Assembly: GCF_900099965.1 (NCBI RefSeq)
Contig: NZ_FNDJ01000014.1
Location: 186,001-250,000, forward strand
Reading direction: 5' to 3'
DNA: 64,000 nt
Origin: Nonomuraea jiangxiensis
GTDB lineage: Bacteria > Actinomycetota > Actinomycetes > Streptosporangiales > Streptosporangiaceae
This document shows, piece after piece, positions 23,806 to 32,261 of the stretch. Each line of letters begins with the position of its first letter. Position 1 is the stretch's first letter. The notes beneath the pieces were generated by a model. That model saw only the letters and a list, made by a program, of their open reading frames with translations. It was not told the origin of the DNA and did no database searches. The translations under genes were made by a program, and so were the position numbers.

Positions 23806-26007
23806 GTGGCCTCAATAAAAGGAATGATCAGGAACCTCCTGGATCGTCCGGGCGGCGTCCCTCTGACCCCCTATCTGAAGATCGTCAAGGCCGCCGAGGG
23901 GCGGGCCGAGCGGATCGCGGGGCTCGAGGAGCTGCCGGTGCCGGCGATGGACGATCTGGCGGAGTTCTGCGCCGTGGCGCGTGAGGCCGCCGACCGGACG
24001 CTGGGGCTGCGCCCGTACGACGTGCAGTTGCTCGGCACCCTCGCCCTCCTCGACGGCAAGGTCGCCGAGATGGCCACCGGCGAGGGCAAGACGCTGTCCG
24101 GCGCCATGGCGGCGGCGGGGCACGCGCTGCAGGGCAGGCGCGTGCACGTGATCTCGGTGAACGACTACCTGGCCCGGCGCGACGCCGAGTGGATGGGGCC
24201 GTTCTACGAGGCGCTCGGCGTGAGCGTGGGCTGGATCGGCCAGAACTCCACGCCCGACGAGCGGCGCGCCGCCTACGCCAAAGACGTGACGTACGGGCCG
24301 GTCAGCGAGATCGGGTTCGACGTGCTGCGCGACCGCCTCCGGACCGACGCGGGCGCGATCATCGTGCCCCCGCCCGAGGTGGCCCTGATCGACGAGGCCG
24401 ACTCCGTGCTGGTGGACGAGGCCAGGGTGCCGCTGGTCATGGCCGGCTCCACCGACCCCGGCAACGCGGTGCCGGAGATGGCGGCGCTGGTCAGGCAGCT
24501 CGTACGCGGCTACCACTACGAGATCGACGAGCAGTCCCGCAACGTCTATCTCACCCCCAAGGGCGCCGACAGCGTGGAAAACCTGCTCGGCGTCGAGCTC
24601 TACGACGAGCACGAGCCCGGCGCCCTCATCGAGCTCAACCTGGCCCTGCACGCCCACGCGCTGCTCGCCCGCGACGTCGACTACATCGTGCGCGACGGCA
24701 AGGTGCAGCTGATCAACCCCTCGCGCGGCCGGGTGGCGCTGCTGCAGCGCTGGCCGGACGGCCTGCAGGCGGCCGTGGAGGCCAAGGAGGCGCTGCCGCC
24801 GAGCGAGAAGGGCGAGATCCTCGACTCCATCACCGTCCAGGGCCTGATCCGCCGTTATCCGCGCATCTGCGGCATGACCGGTACGGCCGTGGCCGTCAGC
24901 GAGCAGCTCGGCGAGTTCTACGGCCTCAAGGTCGCCGTCATCCCGCCCAACCGGCCGTGCGTCAGGCTGGACGAGCCGGACCGCATCTACCCGACCGTGC
25001 CCGACAAGGACGCGGCGCTCGTCGAGGAGATCCAGGCGGTCCACGTCACCGGCCGGCCCATCCTCATCGGCACCCTCGACGTGGCCGAGTCGGAAAACCT
25101 CGCCAAGCTGCTCCAGCGCCGCGGCCTGGAGCCGGTGGTGCTCAACGCCAAGAATGACGCCGAAGAGGCCGCGATCATCGCCAAGGCCGGGGAGCGCGAC
25201 GCCATCACGGTCTCCACCCAGATGGCCGGCCGCGGCACCGACATCCGCCTGGGGGAGGGGGTGGCCGAGCTCGGCGGCCTGTACGTGATCGGCTCCGGCC
25301 GGCACGCCAGCAGCCGCCTGGACGACCAGCTCCGCGGGCGGGCCGGCCGCCAGGGCGACCCCGGCGGCTCGGTGTTCTTCGTCAGCACGCAGGACGACCT
25401 GATCACCCAGTTCGTGCCCGACGAGCGGCCGCCCGCCGCCGACGCGGACGGCCTCGTCCGGCACCGGCGCGGCGCCTACCTCGTCGGCCACGCCCAGCGC
25501 GTGGCCGAGGGCGTCAACCTGGAGATCCACCGCAACACGTGGCGCTACACCCGGCTGCTGGAGCACCAGCGCGAGCTGATCCTGGAGTGGCGGGACAAGG
25601 TTCTGCACGGGGACGCCGCCGCCAAGGCGCTGTCGTCGGCCGACCCCGAGCGCTGGGCGACCCTGCCCGAGGAGAGCAGGGACGAGCTCGCCCGCCAGAT
25701 CGTCCTGCACGCCATCGACCGCTGCTGGACCGAGCACCTGGCGTTCCTGACGGACCTGCGCGAGGGCATCCACCTGCGGGCGCTGGGCCGGATGAGCCCG
25801 ATCGACGAGTTCCACCGGGAGGCGGTGGCCGAGTACAAGTCGCTGCTGGCCGAGGTCGAGCGGCGCTCGCTGGAGTCGTTCGAGGCCCCGGAGCCCGACC
25901 TGCAGCGGCCCACGGCGACCTGGACGTATCTGGTGCAGGACAACCCGTTCGGCACGGAGTGGGACCGCATCCTCAAACGTGTCACGGCGGCCGCCCGGCG
26001 CGGCTGA
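23806..26007 (+). CDS. secA2: Accessory Sec ATPase SecA2
   Basis: 733 residues from GTG with TTGGAGGAACT upstream. Walker A is EMATGEGKTLSG, followed by HVISVNDYLARRDAEWM and the DEAD-like LIDEADSVLVDEARVPL. The second motor domain shows STQMAGRGTDIRLGEGV and LRGRAGRQGDPG. It is shorter than housekeeping SecA (about 900 residues) and has no C-terminal zinc/SecB tail, which points to the actinobacterial SecA2 that helps export a subset of proteins. It is not next to secY2 or a dedicated substrate, so cargo is unknown. Confidence 0.92.
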   Translation: MASIKGMIRNLLDRPGGVPLTPYLKIVKAAEGRAERIAGLEELPVPAMDDLAEFCAVAREAADRTLGLRPYDVQLLGTLALLDGKVAEMATGEGKTLSGAMAAAGHALQGRRVHVISVNDYLARRDAEWMGPFYEALGVSVGWIGQNSTPDERRAAYAKDVTYGPVSEIGFDVLRDRLRTDAGAIIVPPPEVALIDEADSVLVDEARVPLVMAGSTDPGNAVPEMAALVRQLVRGYHYEIDEQSRNVYLTPKGADSVENLLGVELYDEHEPGALIELNLALHAHALLARDVDYIVRDGKVQLINPSRGRVALLQRWPDGLQAAVEAKEALPPSEKGEILDSITVQGLIRRYPRICGMTGTAVAVSEQLGEFYGLKVAVIPPNRPCVRLDEPDRIYPTVPDKDAALVEEIQAVHVTGRPILIGTLDVAESENLAKLLQRRGLEPVVLNAKNDAEEAAIIAKAGERDAITVSTQMAGRGTDIRLGEGVAELGGLYVIGSGRHASSRLDDQLRGRAGRQGDPGGSVFFVSTQDDLITQFVPDERPPAADADGLVRHRRGAYLVGHAQRVAEGVNLEIHRNTWRYTRLLEHQRELILEWRDKVLHGDAAAKALSSADPERWATLPEESRDELARQIVLHAIDRCWTEHLAFLTDLREGIHLRALGRMSPIDEFHREAVAEYKSLLAEVERRSLESFEAPEPDLQRPTATWTYLVQDNPFGTEWDRILKRVTAAARRG

Positions 26008-26055
26008 TTCCGTTACCTGACAGAAGGTGGCAGGTACGGCTGGAACGCTGGTCGC

Positions 26056-26433
26056 ATGACAACCAAGGCAAGACTCCTGGCCGTGTCCATCGACTGCCCG
26101 GAGCCCAAGAAACTGGCCGAGTTCTACCACGCGATCCTCGGATGGGACATCACGTACGCGGAGGACGAGTACGCCGCGGTGAGCGACGGCACGTCGAGCA
26201 TCTACTTCGGCCGCGTGGCCGACCGGAAGCCGGTGGTCTGGCCAAGCCCGGACAAGCAGTTCCACCTGGACTTCCGGGTGGCGGACGTGGAGCGGGCCGT
26301 GGCTGAATACGTGGCGCTGGGCGCGACGCGGCCCGAGTTCCAGCCCGGGGTGACGGAGGAGGGCACCGGCTGGATCGTGCTACAGGACCCGGCCGGCCAC
26401 CTGTTCTGCGTCTGCCCCGAAGCATCGAGCTGA
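26056..26433 (+). CDS. VOC (glyoxalase-fold) family protein
   Basis: 125 residues. ARLLAVSIDCPEPKKLAEFYHAILGWDIT is the first glyoxalase motif; FHLDFRVADVERAVAEYVALGA and WIVLQDPAGHLFCVCPE complete it. This is the class I set of small actinobacterial VOC proteins without assigned substrate. No strong Shine-Dalgarno is seen. It lies between secA2 and the penicillin-binding protein gene and is probably independent. Confidence 0.85.
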   Translation: MTTKARLLAVSIDCPEPKKLAEFYHAILGWDITYAEDEYAAVSDGTSSIYFGRVADRKPVVWPSPDKQFHLDFRVADVERAVAEYVALGATRPEFQPGVTEEGTGWIVLQDPAGHLFCVCPEASS

Positions 26434-26482
26434 ACAGGGATGATACCGATTTAGATATCGGCGGGTGCTCCATAGCGGTCTT

Positions 26483-26510
26483 GGACAGTACGTAGGGGAC
26501 TGTGCTGTCC
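26483..26510 (+). promoter_or_regulatory. Inverted repeat upstream of the PBP gene
   Basis: GGACAGTAC and GTGCTGTCC pair over 9 bp (one G-T) around GTAGGGGACT, ending 8 nt before ATG 26519. It could be an operator or a 5' hairpin controlling the start. Confidence 0.3.
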
Positions 26511-26518
26511 TGGGCGCC

Positions 26519-28744
26519 ATGTCCAGATCGCAGCCTCGCAGACGCATGTCCGGCATCCTCCGCCTGGCCGGGGCCGCCACCACCGCCGGAGTGGTGGCGG
26601 CGGCGCTCGTACTGCCGGCCGTGGGCGGCTCGGGCGCCGCGGTCGTGGCGGGAACCGATGCGCTGAACCTCCGGCCGGCCGCGCTGGAGGAGCCGCCGCT
26701 GCCGGAGAAGACCACCGTGTACGACGCCGAGGGCCACCAGATCGCCCAGTTCTACGCGCAGGACCGCAAGGTCGTGCCCCTGGCGCGCATCGCGGAGGTG
26801 ATGAGGACGGCCATCGTCGCGATCGAGGACGACCGCTTCTACGAGCACGGCGCCATCGACATCGAGGGCACCGCCCGCGCCCTGGTCACGAACCTCACCT
26901 CCGGAGGCATCAGCCAGGGCGGCTCGTCGATCACGCAGCAGTACGTCAAGCAGGTCCTGCTCAACTCGGCGGACTCCGAGGAGGAGAAGAACGCGACCCT
27001 GGAGGCCAGCTACTCGCGCAAGCTGAGGGAGCTGCGCCATGCCATGGCCGTCGAGCAGAAGTACACCAAGGACGAGATCCTGGAGAAATACCTGAACATC
27101 GCCTACTTCGGGGCGGGGGCCAACGGCGTGGAGGCGGCGGCCAGGCGCTTCTTCGGCGTGTCGGCGGCCGACCTGGACCTGGCGCAGGCCGCCACCCTCG
27201 CCGGCGCCGTTCAGGACCCCAACACGACCAGCCCGGACCGCGGGAAGGAGGCACGCGAGCTGCTGCTGCGGCGGCGGAACGTGGTGCTCGACCGGATGGC
27301 GGGCCTCGGCCGGATCACCCGGGCGCAGGCCGACGCGGCCAAGGACCGCAAACTCGGCTACAAGGGCGTCAAGCAGCCCAACGGCTGCCAGGAGAGTCGC
27401 TATCCGTACTTCTGCGAGTACGTACGGCACGAACTGCTGGCCAACCTCGACTTCGGCGGCACCCGGCGGCAGCGCGAGCAGACCTTCAGCCTGGGCGGGC
27501 TCAAGATCCGCACCACGCTGGACCCCGAGGCGCAGCAGGCGGCCGAGGCGGCGATCAAGAAGCACGTCCGCGCCTCGGACCGCGCGCTGGCCGCCGAGGC
27601 GCTGGTGGAGCCCGGCACGGGGAAGATCAAGGCGATGGCGGCCAGCCGCCCGTTCGGCGGTTCCGCCCGCGACGACGAGATCTCCTACAACGCGGTGGCC
27701 GACAAGGCGCACGGCGGGCTGATCGGCTTCCAGCCGGGCTCGACGTTCAAGACGTTCACCCTGATCACCGCGCTCAAGCAGGGCATGAAGATCGACGACG
27801 GCATCACCGCCGGCGCCGGCTACACCGCGCCCGGCTACTCCACCTTCAAGAACTGTGCCGGCCGTAACGTGGGCGATCCGTCGTGGACGGTCACGAACGA
27901 CGAGGGCTCGCCCGGCTTCAAGACCCTGGAAACCGGCACCTGGGGCTCGGTCAACACCTTCTTCATGGCCCTGCAGGAGCGGGTGGGGCTGTGCCAGACC
28001 GTCGAGACCGCCAAGTCGCTGGGCATCAAGCGGGCCGACGGCGCCAAGCTGCGCGAGTTCGAGACGTTCACGCTCGGCATCAACGAGAGCGACCCGGTGA
28101 CCGTGGCCACCGCCTATGCCGCCATCGCGGCGCGCGGCACGTACTGCCCGCCCATGGCCATCACCTCCGTCACCGGCCGGGACGGCCAGACGACCGACTA
28201 CCGGCCGCGGTGCGAACGGGCGCTGGACCCGCAGGTCGCGGACGCGACCGCGTACATCCTGTCCGGGGTGTTCACCCACGGCACCATGAGCGGGGTCGGC
28301 GGCATCGGCCGCCCGGCGGCCGGCAAGACCGGCACCACCGACGGGTACGCCAGCGCCTGGTTCGCCGGGTTCACCCCCGATCTGGCGGGGGCGGTCAGCA
28401 TCGGCGACCCGCGCGGCTCCCAGCGGTACAAGCTCACCGGCGTCACCATCGGCGGCCGGTACTACGGCTCGGTCCAGGGCGCCTCAGTGCCCGGCCCCAT
28501 CTGGAAGGACACGATGACGGCCGCGCTGCGGGGGGTGGCGCCGACCCGGTTCACGCCGGTGGACATGGAGCGCTTCGGCGGCTGCGCCGAGGACTGCGCC
28601 CCGTCCCGGCGCGACCCCGACCAGCCGGACCCCGGCGACGCGACCACGGAGCCACGTGCGGACGATGCCACCCAGGAGTCGCCGGCCGACGATGCCACCG
28701 ACGAGCAGCCGGCGGACGAGGCAGCCGACGTAGCCGAGGAGTAG
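26519..28744 (+). CDS. Class A penicillin-binding protein (transglycosylase/transpeptidase)
   Basis: 741 residues; polymerises and crosslinks peptidoglycan outside the membrane. One N-terminal membrane helix. The glycosyltransferase domain has the catalytic Glu in IVAIEDDRFYEHGAID and GGSSITQQYVKQ. The transpeptidase domain has SxxK in PGSTFKTFTLITA, the SxN-like GSVNTFF, and KTG in AAGKTGTTDGYASAWFAGFTP. The C-terminal tail is acidic and repetitive (ADDAT, ADEAA). ATG 26519 is chosen because upstream sequence is non-coding. The tail repeat continues as a decayed tandem repeat after the stop. Confidence 0.93.
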   Translation: MSRSQPRRRMSGILRLAGAATTAGVVAAALVLPAVGGSGAAVVAGTDALNLRPAALEEPPLPEKTTVYDAEGHQIAQFYAQDRKVVPLARIAEVMRTAIVAIEDDRFYEHGAIDIEGTARALVTNLTSGGISQGGSSITQQYVKQVLLNSADSEEEKNATLEASYSRKLRELRHAMAVEQKYTKDEILEKYLNIAYFGAGANGVEAAARRFFGVSAADLDLAQAATLAGAVQDPNTTSPDRGKEARELLLRRRNVVLDRMAGLGRITRAQADAAKDRKLGYKGVKQPNGCQESRYPYFCEYVRHELLANLDFGGTRRQREQTFSLGGLKIRTTLDPEAQQAAEAAIKKHVRASDRALAAEALVEPGTGKIKAMAASRPFGGSARDDEISYNAVADKAHGGLIGFQPGSTFKTFTLITALKQGMKIDDGITAGAGYTAPGYSTFKNCAGRNVGDPSWTVTNDEGSPGFKTLETGTWGSVNTFFMALQERVGLCQTVETAKSLGIKRADGAKLREFETFTLGINESDPVTVATAYAAIAARGTYCPPMAITSVTGRDGQTTDYRPRCERALDPQVADATAYILSGVFTHGTMSGVGGIGRPAAGKTGTTDGYASAWFAGFTPDLAGAVSIGDPRGSQRYKLTGVTIGGRYYGSVQGASVPGPIWKDTMTAALRGVAPTRFTPVDMERFGGCAEDCAPSRRDPDQPDPGDATTEPRADDATQESPADDATDEQPADEAADVAEE

Positions 28745-28768
28745 CCGGCGAAGGAGGCCCGCCCCCGA

Positions 28769-29040
28769 GCAGCCGCTGGACGAGGCCCGTCTACCCACGG
28801 GCAGTCGGTGGACGAGGCCCGTCTACCCACGGGCAGTCGGTGGACGAGGCCGCCCCCGAGCAGTCAGGCCGCCCACTCAGGGCAACCGGTGGACGAGGCC
28901 CGCCGTCGAGCAGCCGGTGGCGAGGCCGCCCACCCAGGGACAGCCGATGGACAAGGCGGCCTGCCGAGTAGCCGTGGACGGGGCGGCCTGGCGAGTAGTC
29001 GTGGACAAGGCGGCCTGCCGAGCAGTCGGTGGATGAGGCG
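28769..29040 (+). repeat. Decayed tandem repeat continuing the PBP tail
   Basis: Units around GCAGTCGGTGGACGAGGCC recur about ten times. Two copies of a 32-bp unit are exact, beginning at 28777 and 28809, with a third partial copy at 28841. The motif matches the codons for the acidic tail of the preceding gene (GAGCAGCCGGCGGACGAGGC), so the array probably grew from that tail and has lost its frame. The 28745-29182 gap holds nothing else recognisable. Confidence 0.75.
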
Positions 29041-29182
29041 GCCCAGGGACGTCCAGCCCGTAGCAAGTACGATGGGGTCCGTGAGGCGGGGTTCGCTTCG
29101 TCAGCGCGCATCAGCGCTGGTCGACGGCCGTTTCTGGTCAATCATCGGTCTAAAGTAGGATTTCACAGACCGCCATCCCCCA

Positions 29183-29188
29183 TAAGCT
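29183..29188 (+). promoter_or_regulatory. -10 box, leaderless layout
   Basis: TAAGCT is followed by 7 nt and ATG 29196. TTCACA about 15 bp upstream could be a -35 element. Confidence 0.4.
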
Positions 29189-29195
29189 GGAGCAC

Positions 29196-29237
29196 ATGCT
29201 CTTGGACGGATCCATGCCCCTGCGTGGGCGACGATGA
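29196..29237 (+). CDS. 13-residue upstream ORF (MLLDGSMPLRGRR)
   Basis: ATG 29196 is 7 nt after a -10 box and also has GGAG just upstream. The stop TGA overlaps the transporter ATG as ATGA, so translation of the transporter is probably coupled to this ORF. Confidence 0.4.
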   Translation: MLLDGSMPLRGRR

Positions 29238-30118
29238 CCTGGGTCGGCCTGATTATCGCCCTGGCAGGAGCGCTTGGATACGCGCTCGGCGCAGCCCTGC
29301 AGCAATACGAGGCCGTGGCCGAGGGTGCCTCGTTCAGGCTGATCAAGCGGCGTCGCTGGTGGATCGGCGGCATCATCGGCTTCACCGGCGCCTGCCTGCA
29401 TGCCGTGGCCCTGAGCTTCGCCCCGCTGGTGGCCGTCCAGCCGATCAGCGTCGCCACGCTGGTGTTCGCCGTTCCGTTGGCCGCGTTCATGTATGGCCGT
29501 AAGCCGTACAAAGCGGAAATTTTTGGTTCCATCGCCGTGGCCGTCGGCCTGCTCTGGCTCATGCTCCTGGTGCCCCGGCACAACGTGATCCCCAGGCTGA
29601 GCGACGGCGCCGCCGTGGGCTTCCTGGCCGTGATCGCGGTGATCACCCTCGTCACCCACTTCATGGCCAAGCGGGTCCACGGCCCCAACAGGGCGCTGCT
29701 GATGGCGGTGGGCGCGGGAGCGGTGACGGCGAGCGTGTCCACGTTCGTGCGCGTGGTCGGCGGGGGCATGCAGGGTGACTGGGGGCGGCTGATGCACTGG
29801 TTCACCATCGCCATCCCGGTGCTGCTGGTGTGCGCGGTGGTGCTGTTGCAACGCTCGTACGCCGTGGGTTACTTCGGCATCGCCTACGCGGGCGTCCAGG
29901 TCGTGGACCCCATCACCTCCGTCCTGGCGGGCGCGATCCTGCTGGGCGAGCCGCTGCCCACCAGCCCGTCCACCGCGATCCCCGCCCTGCTGGCCAGCGC
30001 GCTGACCATCGCCGGCACCATCACCCTCGGCCGACTGGCCCCCGACCACTCCCACCCCACCACACTCCCGCCCACCCCGGCCCGCCACCCAGTCCCAGCG
30101 ACCTCAGAAGCAAACTGA
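29234..30118 (+). CDS. DMT-superfamily transporter, NIPA/EamA-like
   Basis: 294 residues with nine to ten membrane helices. MTWVGLIIALAGALGYALGAALQQYEA and the repeat AVGYFGIAYAGVQVVDPITSVLAGAILLGEPL are typical of the actinobacterial DMT proteins distantly related to magnesium transporters of the NIPA group. The tail is Pro/His-rich. It has no Shine-Dalgarno of its own and appears to depend on the overlapping upstream ORF. Substrate unknown. Confidence 0.82.
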   Translation: MTWVGLIIALAGALGYALGAALQQYEAVAEGASFRLIKRRRWWIGGIIGFTGACLHAVALSFAPLVAVQPISVATLVFAVPLAAFMYGRKPYKAEIFGSIAVAVGLLWLMLLVPRHNVIPRLSDGAAVGFLAVIAVITLVTHFMAKRVHGPNRALLMAVGAGAVTASVSTFVRVVGGGMQGDWGRLMHWFTIAIPVLLVCAVVLLQRSYAVGYFGIAYAGVQVVDPITSVLAGAILLGEPLPTSPSTAIPALLASALTIAGTITLGRLAPDHSHPTTLPPTPARHPVPATSEAN

Positions 30119-30203
30119 CGCTCCCCGGAGCCCCCGGCCCACCACGTCACCAGCCGCCCAAGGAGCAAACTAACCCCTCGTGTGCCAGTCCTGGGGGCGC
30201 CAG

Positions 30204-30262
30204 CGATCGGGCGGTCAGGTCGTGTGCCTGCCCTTGGGGGTGCTACCGATCGGGCGGTCAGG
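30204..30262. repeat. 16-bp direct repeat between convergent genes
   Basis: CGATCGGGCGGTCAGG occurs at 30204-30219 and 30247-30262, 43 bp apart, in the 164-bp gap between convergent genes. No hairpin terminator is obvious here. Confidence 0.5.
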
Positions 30263-30282
30263 CTGTGTGACTCCTGGCGGTC

Positions 30283-31614
30283 TTACCCGGCCGAGCGGTT
30301 AGGGTGGGCGGCCTTCTCCGGTGGGTGCCAGCGCAGCAGCCCGTCCATCGAGCGCAGCATGAGGTCTGGACTGAGCCGGGTGGCCACCCGCATCGCGAGG
30401 TCGCGCAGGCCCACCGCCACCGGGTTCCGTAGCTTGGTCACCTTGCAGATGGTCATGGACTGCTTCACGATCCTCGCCGTCCGCTCCAGCCGTGCCGCGC
30501 TGTAGGCGGCCAGGGCGTCCGGGAGCCGGTCGGGAGCGTCCGCCGTACCGGGTCCGACCAGGTGAGCCAGGACGATCGCGTCCTCGATCGCCTGGCAGGC
30601 TCCCTGGCCCAGGTTCGGCGTCATCGGGTGGGCGGCGTCCCCGAGCAGCGCCACCTTGCCCTGGTGGAAGGCGGGCAGTGGCGTGTCGAAGTAGTGCACG
30701 TCGTTCCGGATGATGTGGGCGGGATCGGCGGCGCGCAGCAACGTCGGGATGGGCTCATGCCAGTCGCCGAAGCGCCGGAGCAACTCCGCCCGTTCGTCCC
30801 CGTGGACGGCTCCGGCGGGTGACACGTCGGTCGCGTATATGTAGACGAGGCCACCCGCCAGCGGATGGACGCCGAACACCTGCCCCCGCCCCCAGCTCTC
30901 CGTGCTCCGGATCGTCAGGTCACCCCTCGCCGGTACGAGCCCGCGCCAGGCCGTCACCCCCGAGTACACCGGGCCTGGATGCTCAGGGAAGAGCGCCTGC
31001 CGGGTCGCCGAGTGGATGCCATCCGCCGCCACGATCAGGTCGGCCACAACGTCCTCCGCCTGAGTAGGGGCGGGGCCTGCGCCGCGCGCCTGGGCACGGT
31101 CCGCGCCCGCGTTGCTCACCTCGGTATGGTCCCGGCCCGCGTCCCCCACGTCGGCACGGGTCGCGCCCGGGTCCCCCGTTTCGGTGCGGGCCAGGTCCGT
31201 TTGGATATGCGCCACTCCCGCCTCGGTGTCCACTGCGGACACCGTGGTGCCCAGCCGGATCCGCTGGGTCCCCAGCGCGTCGATGAGCACGTCCAGCAGC
31301 GTCGCCCGCAACGCGACCACGAACGAGTCCCCGAAGCGGGCCTCCGCGTCGTCCCCCGAGGTCCGCACCAGCCACTGTCCGCCGGGTCGGCGGATCCCCG
31401 CCTGACCGTGTAACTGGGACAGCTTGCGGATCTCCGCGCCGAGGTCGAGCGTGTCGAGTGCTTGCAGGGCGTTGGCCGCGATGGCCAGCCCCGAGCCGAC
31501 GGGGTCGATTTTCGGTGCCCGTTCCAGGACGGTCACGTCCCAGCCCGCGCGCAGGAGTGCCACCCCGGCGGTGAGCCCGCCGACGCCTGCGCCGATCACT
31601 ACAGCTCTGGCCAT
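30283..31614 (-). CDS. FAD-dependent monooxygenase
   Basis: 443 residues. The dinucleotide motif VIGAGVGGLTAGVALLRAG, the second FAD motif VADLIVAADGIHSATR and ALLGDAAHPMTPNLGQGA place it in the flavoprotein aromatic hydroxylases. A low-complexity insertion rich in Ala/Asp/Gly/Thr (about 140-186) separates two conserved strands and is unusual. ATG 31614 has GGGAGG 8 nt upstream. Two copies of a 14-bp palindrome lie just before it, so expression is probably repressed by a dimeric regulator. Substrate unknown; salicylate hydroxylase-like and tetracycline-inactivating enzymes share the fold. Confidence 0.88.
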   Translation of the reverse strand: MARAVVIGAGVGGLTAGVALLRAGWDVTVLERAPKIDPVGSGLAIAANALQALDTLDLGAEIRKLSQLHGQAGIRRPGGQWLVRTSGDDAEARFGDSFVVALRATLLDVLIDALGTQRIRLGTTVSAVDTEAGVAHIQTDLARTETGDPGATRADVGDAGRDHTEVSNAGADRAQARGAGPAPTQAEDVVADLIVAADGIHSATRQALFPEHPGPVYSGVTAWRGLVPARGDLTIRSTESWGRGQVFGVHPLAGGLVYIYATDVSPAGAVHGDERAELLRRFGDWHEPIPTLLRAADPAHIIRNDVHYFDTPLPAFHQGKVALLGDAAHPMTPNLGQGACQAIEDAIVLAHLVGPGTADAPDRLPDALAAYSAARLERTARIVKQSMTICKVTKLRNPVAVGLRDLAMRVATRLSPDLMLRSMDGLLRWHPPEKAAHPNRSAG

Positions 31615-31628
31615 TTCCGGAGCCTCCC

Positions 31629-31666
31629 TCACTACGCCTGTAGTGACATCTTACTACGCCTGTAGT
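31629..31666 (-). promoter_or_regulatory. Twin palindromic operator
   Basis: ACTACGCCTGTAGT occurs at 31631-31644 and 31653-31666, exactly 22 bp apart (two helical turns). The first extends to TCACTACGCCTGTAGTGA. A minus-strand TAAGAT lies between them and would be the -10 box, so a bound repressor would block the promoter. The second copy also resembles the BlaI/MecI consensus TACTACANNTGTAGTA, but no blaI gene is in the window. Confidence 0.7.
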
Positions 31667-31763
31667 TGGGTGGCCCCACCGAGGTAGCATTCGTGGCCTT
31701 GGCATCCTGTCCGGCCTGGAAGGGCGGGGTTGCCGACCACACTCGACCCATCAGGAGGAGGGC

Positions 31764-32261
31764 ATGTTGAGGCTTGCGGTTCGCAGGCTTACCCCACGGC
31801 GGGCCTTCTCGTGCGTACGCGGCATGTCCGGCTGCGGTGGGTGCGATTTGGAGCGCCGCGTTCACGTCAGCGTTTCCTGCATAACCGAACGGCCAGCACT
31901 GGAAACGCGCCTGGCTCCTACGTGCCTGGCTCGTACGCGTCTGGCTCGTACGCGCTTGGCTCGTACGCGTCTGGCTCGTACGCGCTTGGCTCGTACGCGT
32001 CTGGCTCGTACGCGCTTGGCTCGTACGCGTCTGCTGCTCGTGGAGATTTCCGACAGAACTGGCCTGCGCGCGATGCTCTGCCAGTGCCCGCTCTCGTGCG
32101 GGTGCCGGGGTGAGCTGGTGACGCGAGCTCCGGAGCGCAGTACCGACCGTCGCCTACAAGAACCGGGAGGCTTCATGCCCTGTCGTTCCGCGTTTCCTCC
32201 CCGCCCTGAAGCTCACTCCGGAGCTGAGGGGCAGGGCCTCCATGCTGCGGGCACCCGGTGA
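31764..32261 (+). CDS. Doubtful ORF with LARTR pentapeptide repeat
   Basis: 165 codons from an ATG with an excellent AGGAGGAGG 4-6 nt upstream, ending GTGA over the TetR start. The product is Cys- and Arg-rich and contains LARTR repeated about seven times, encoded by a 15-bp tandem repeat. GC at third positions is clearly lower than in neighbours, so it may be non-coding leader DNA whose Shine-Dalgarno is accidental, or a recently degenerated gene. No family recognised. Confidence 0.25.
   Translation: MLRLAVRRLTPRRAFSCVRGMSGCGGCDLERRVHVSVSCITERPALETRLAPTCLARTRLARTRLARTRLARTRLARTRLARTRLARTRLLLVEISDRTGLRAMLCQCPLSCGCRGELVTRAPERSTDRRLQEPGGFMPCRSAFPPRPEAHSGAEGQGLHAAGTR
31915..32033. repeat. 15-bp tandem repeat, CTGGCTCGTACGCGT
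   Basis: About eight copies of a 15-bp unit in which the last bases alternate between CGTCTGG and CGCTTGG, making a 30-bp higher-order period. Each unit contains the palindrome CGTACG. Confidence 0.9.

Noticed and set aside
26014..26036. TACCTG/CAGGTA inverted repeat upstream of the VOC gene at 26056
   Set aside because: Six-base arms with an 11-nt spacer are not rare enough here, and no regulator is adjacent.
31915..32033. Possible CRISPR or iteron origin from the 15-bp repeats
   Set aside because: No spacers, no Rep or Cas gene, and units are directly adjacent.
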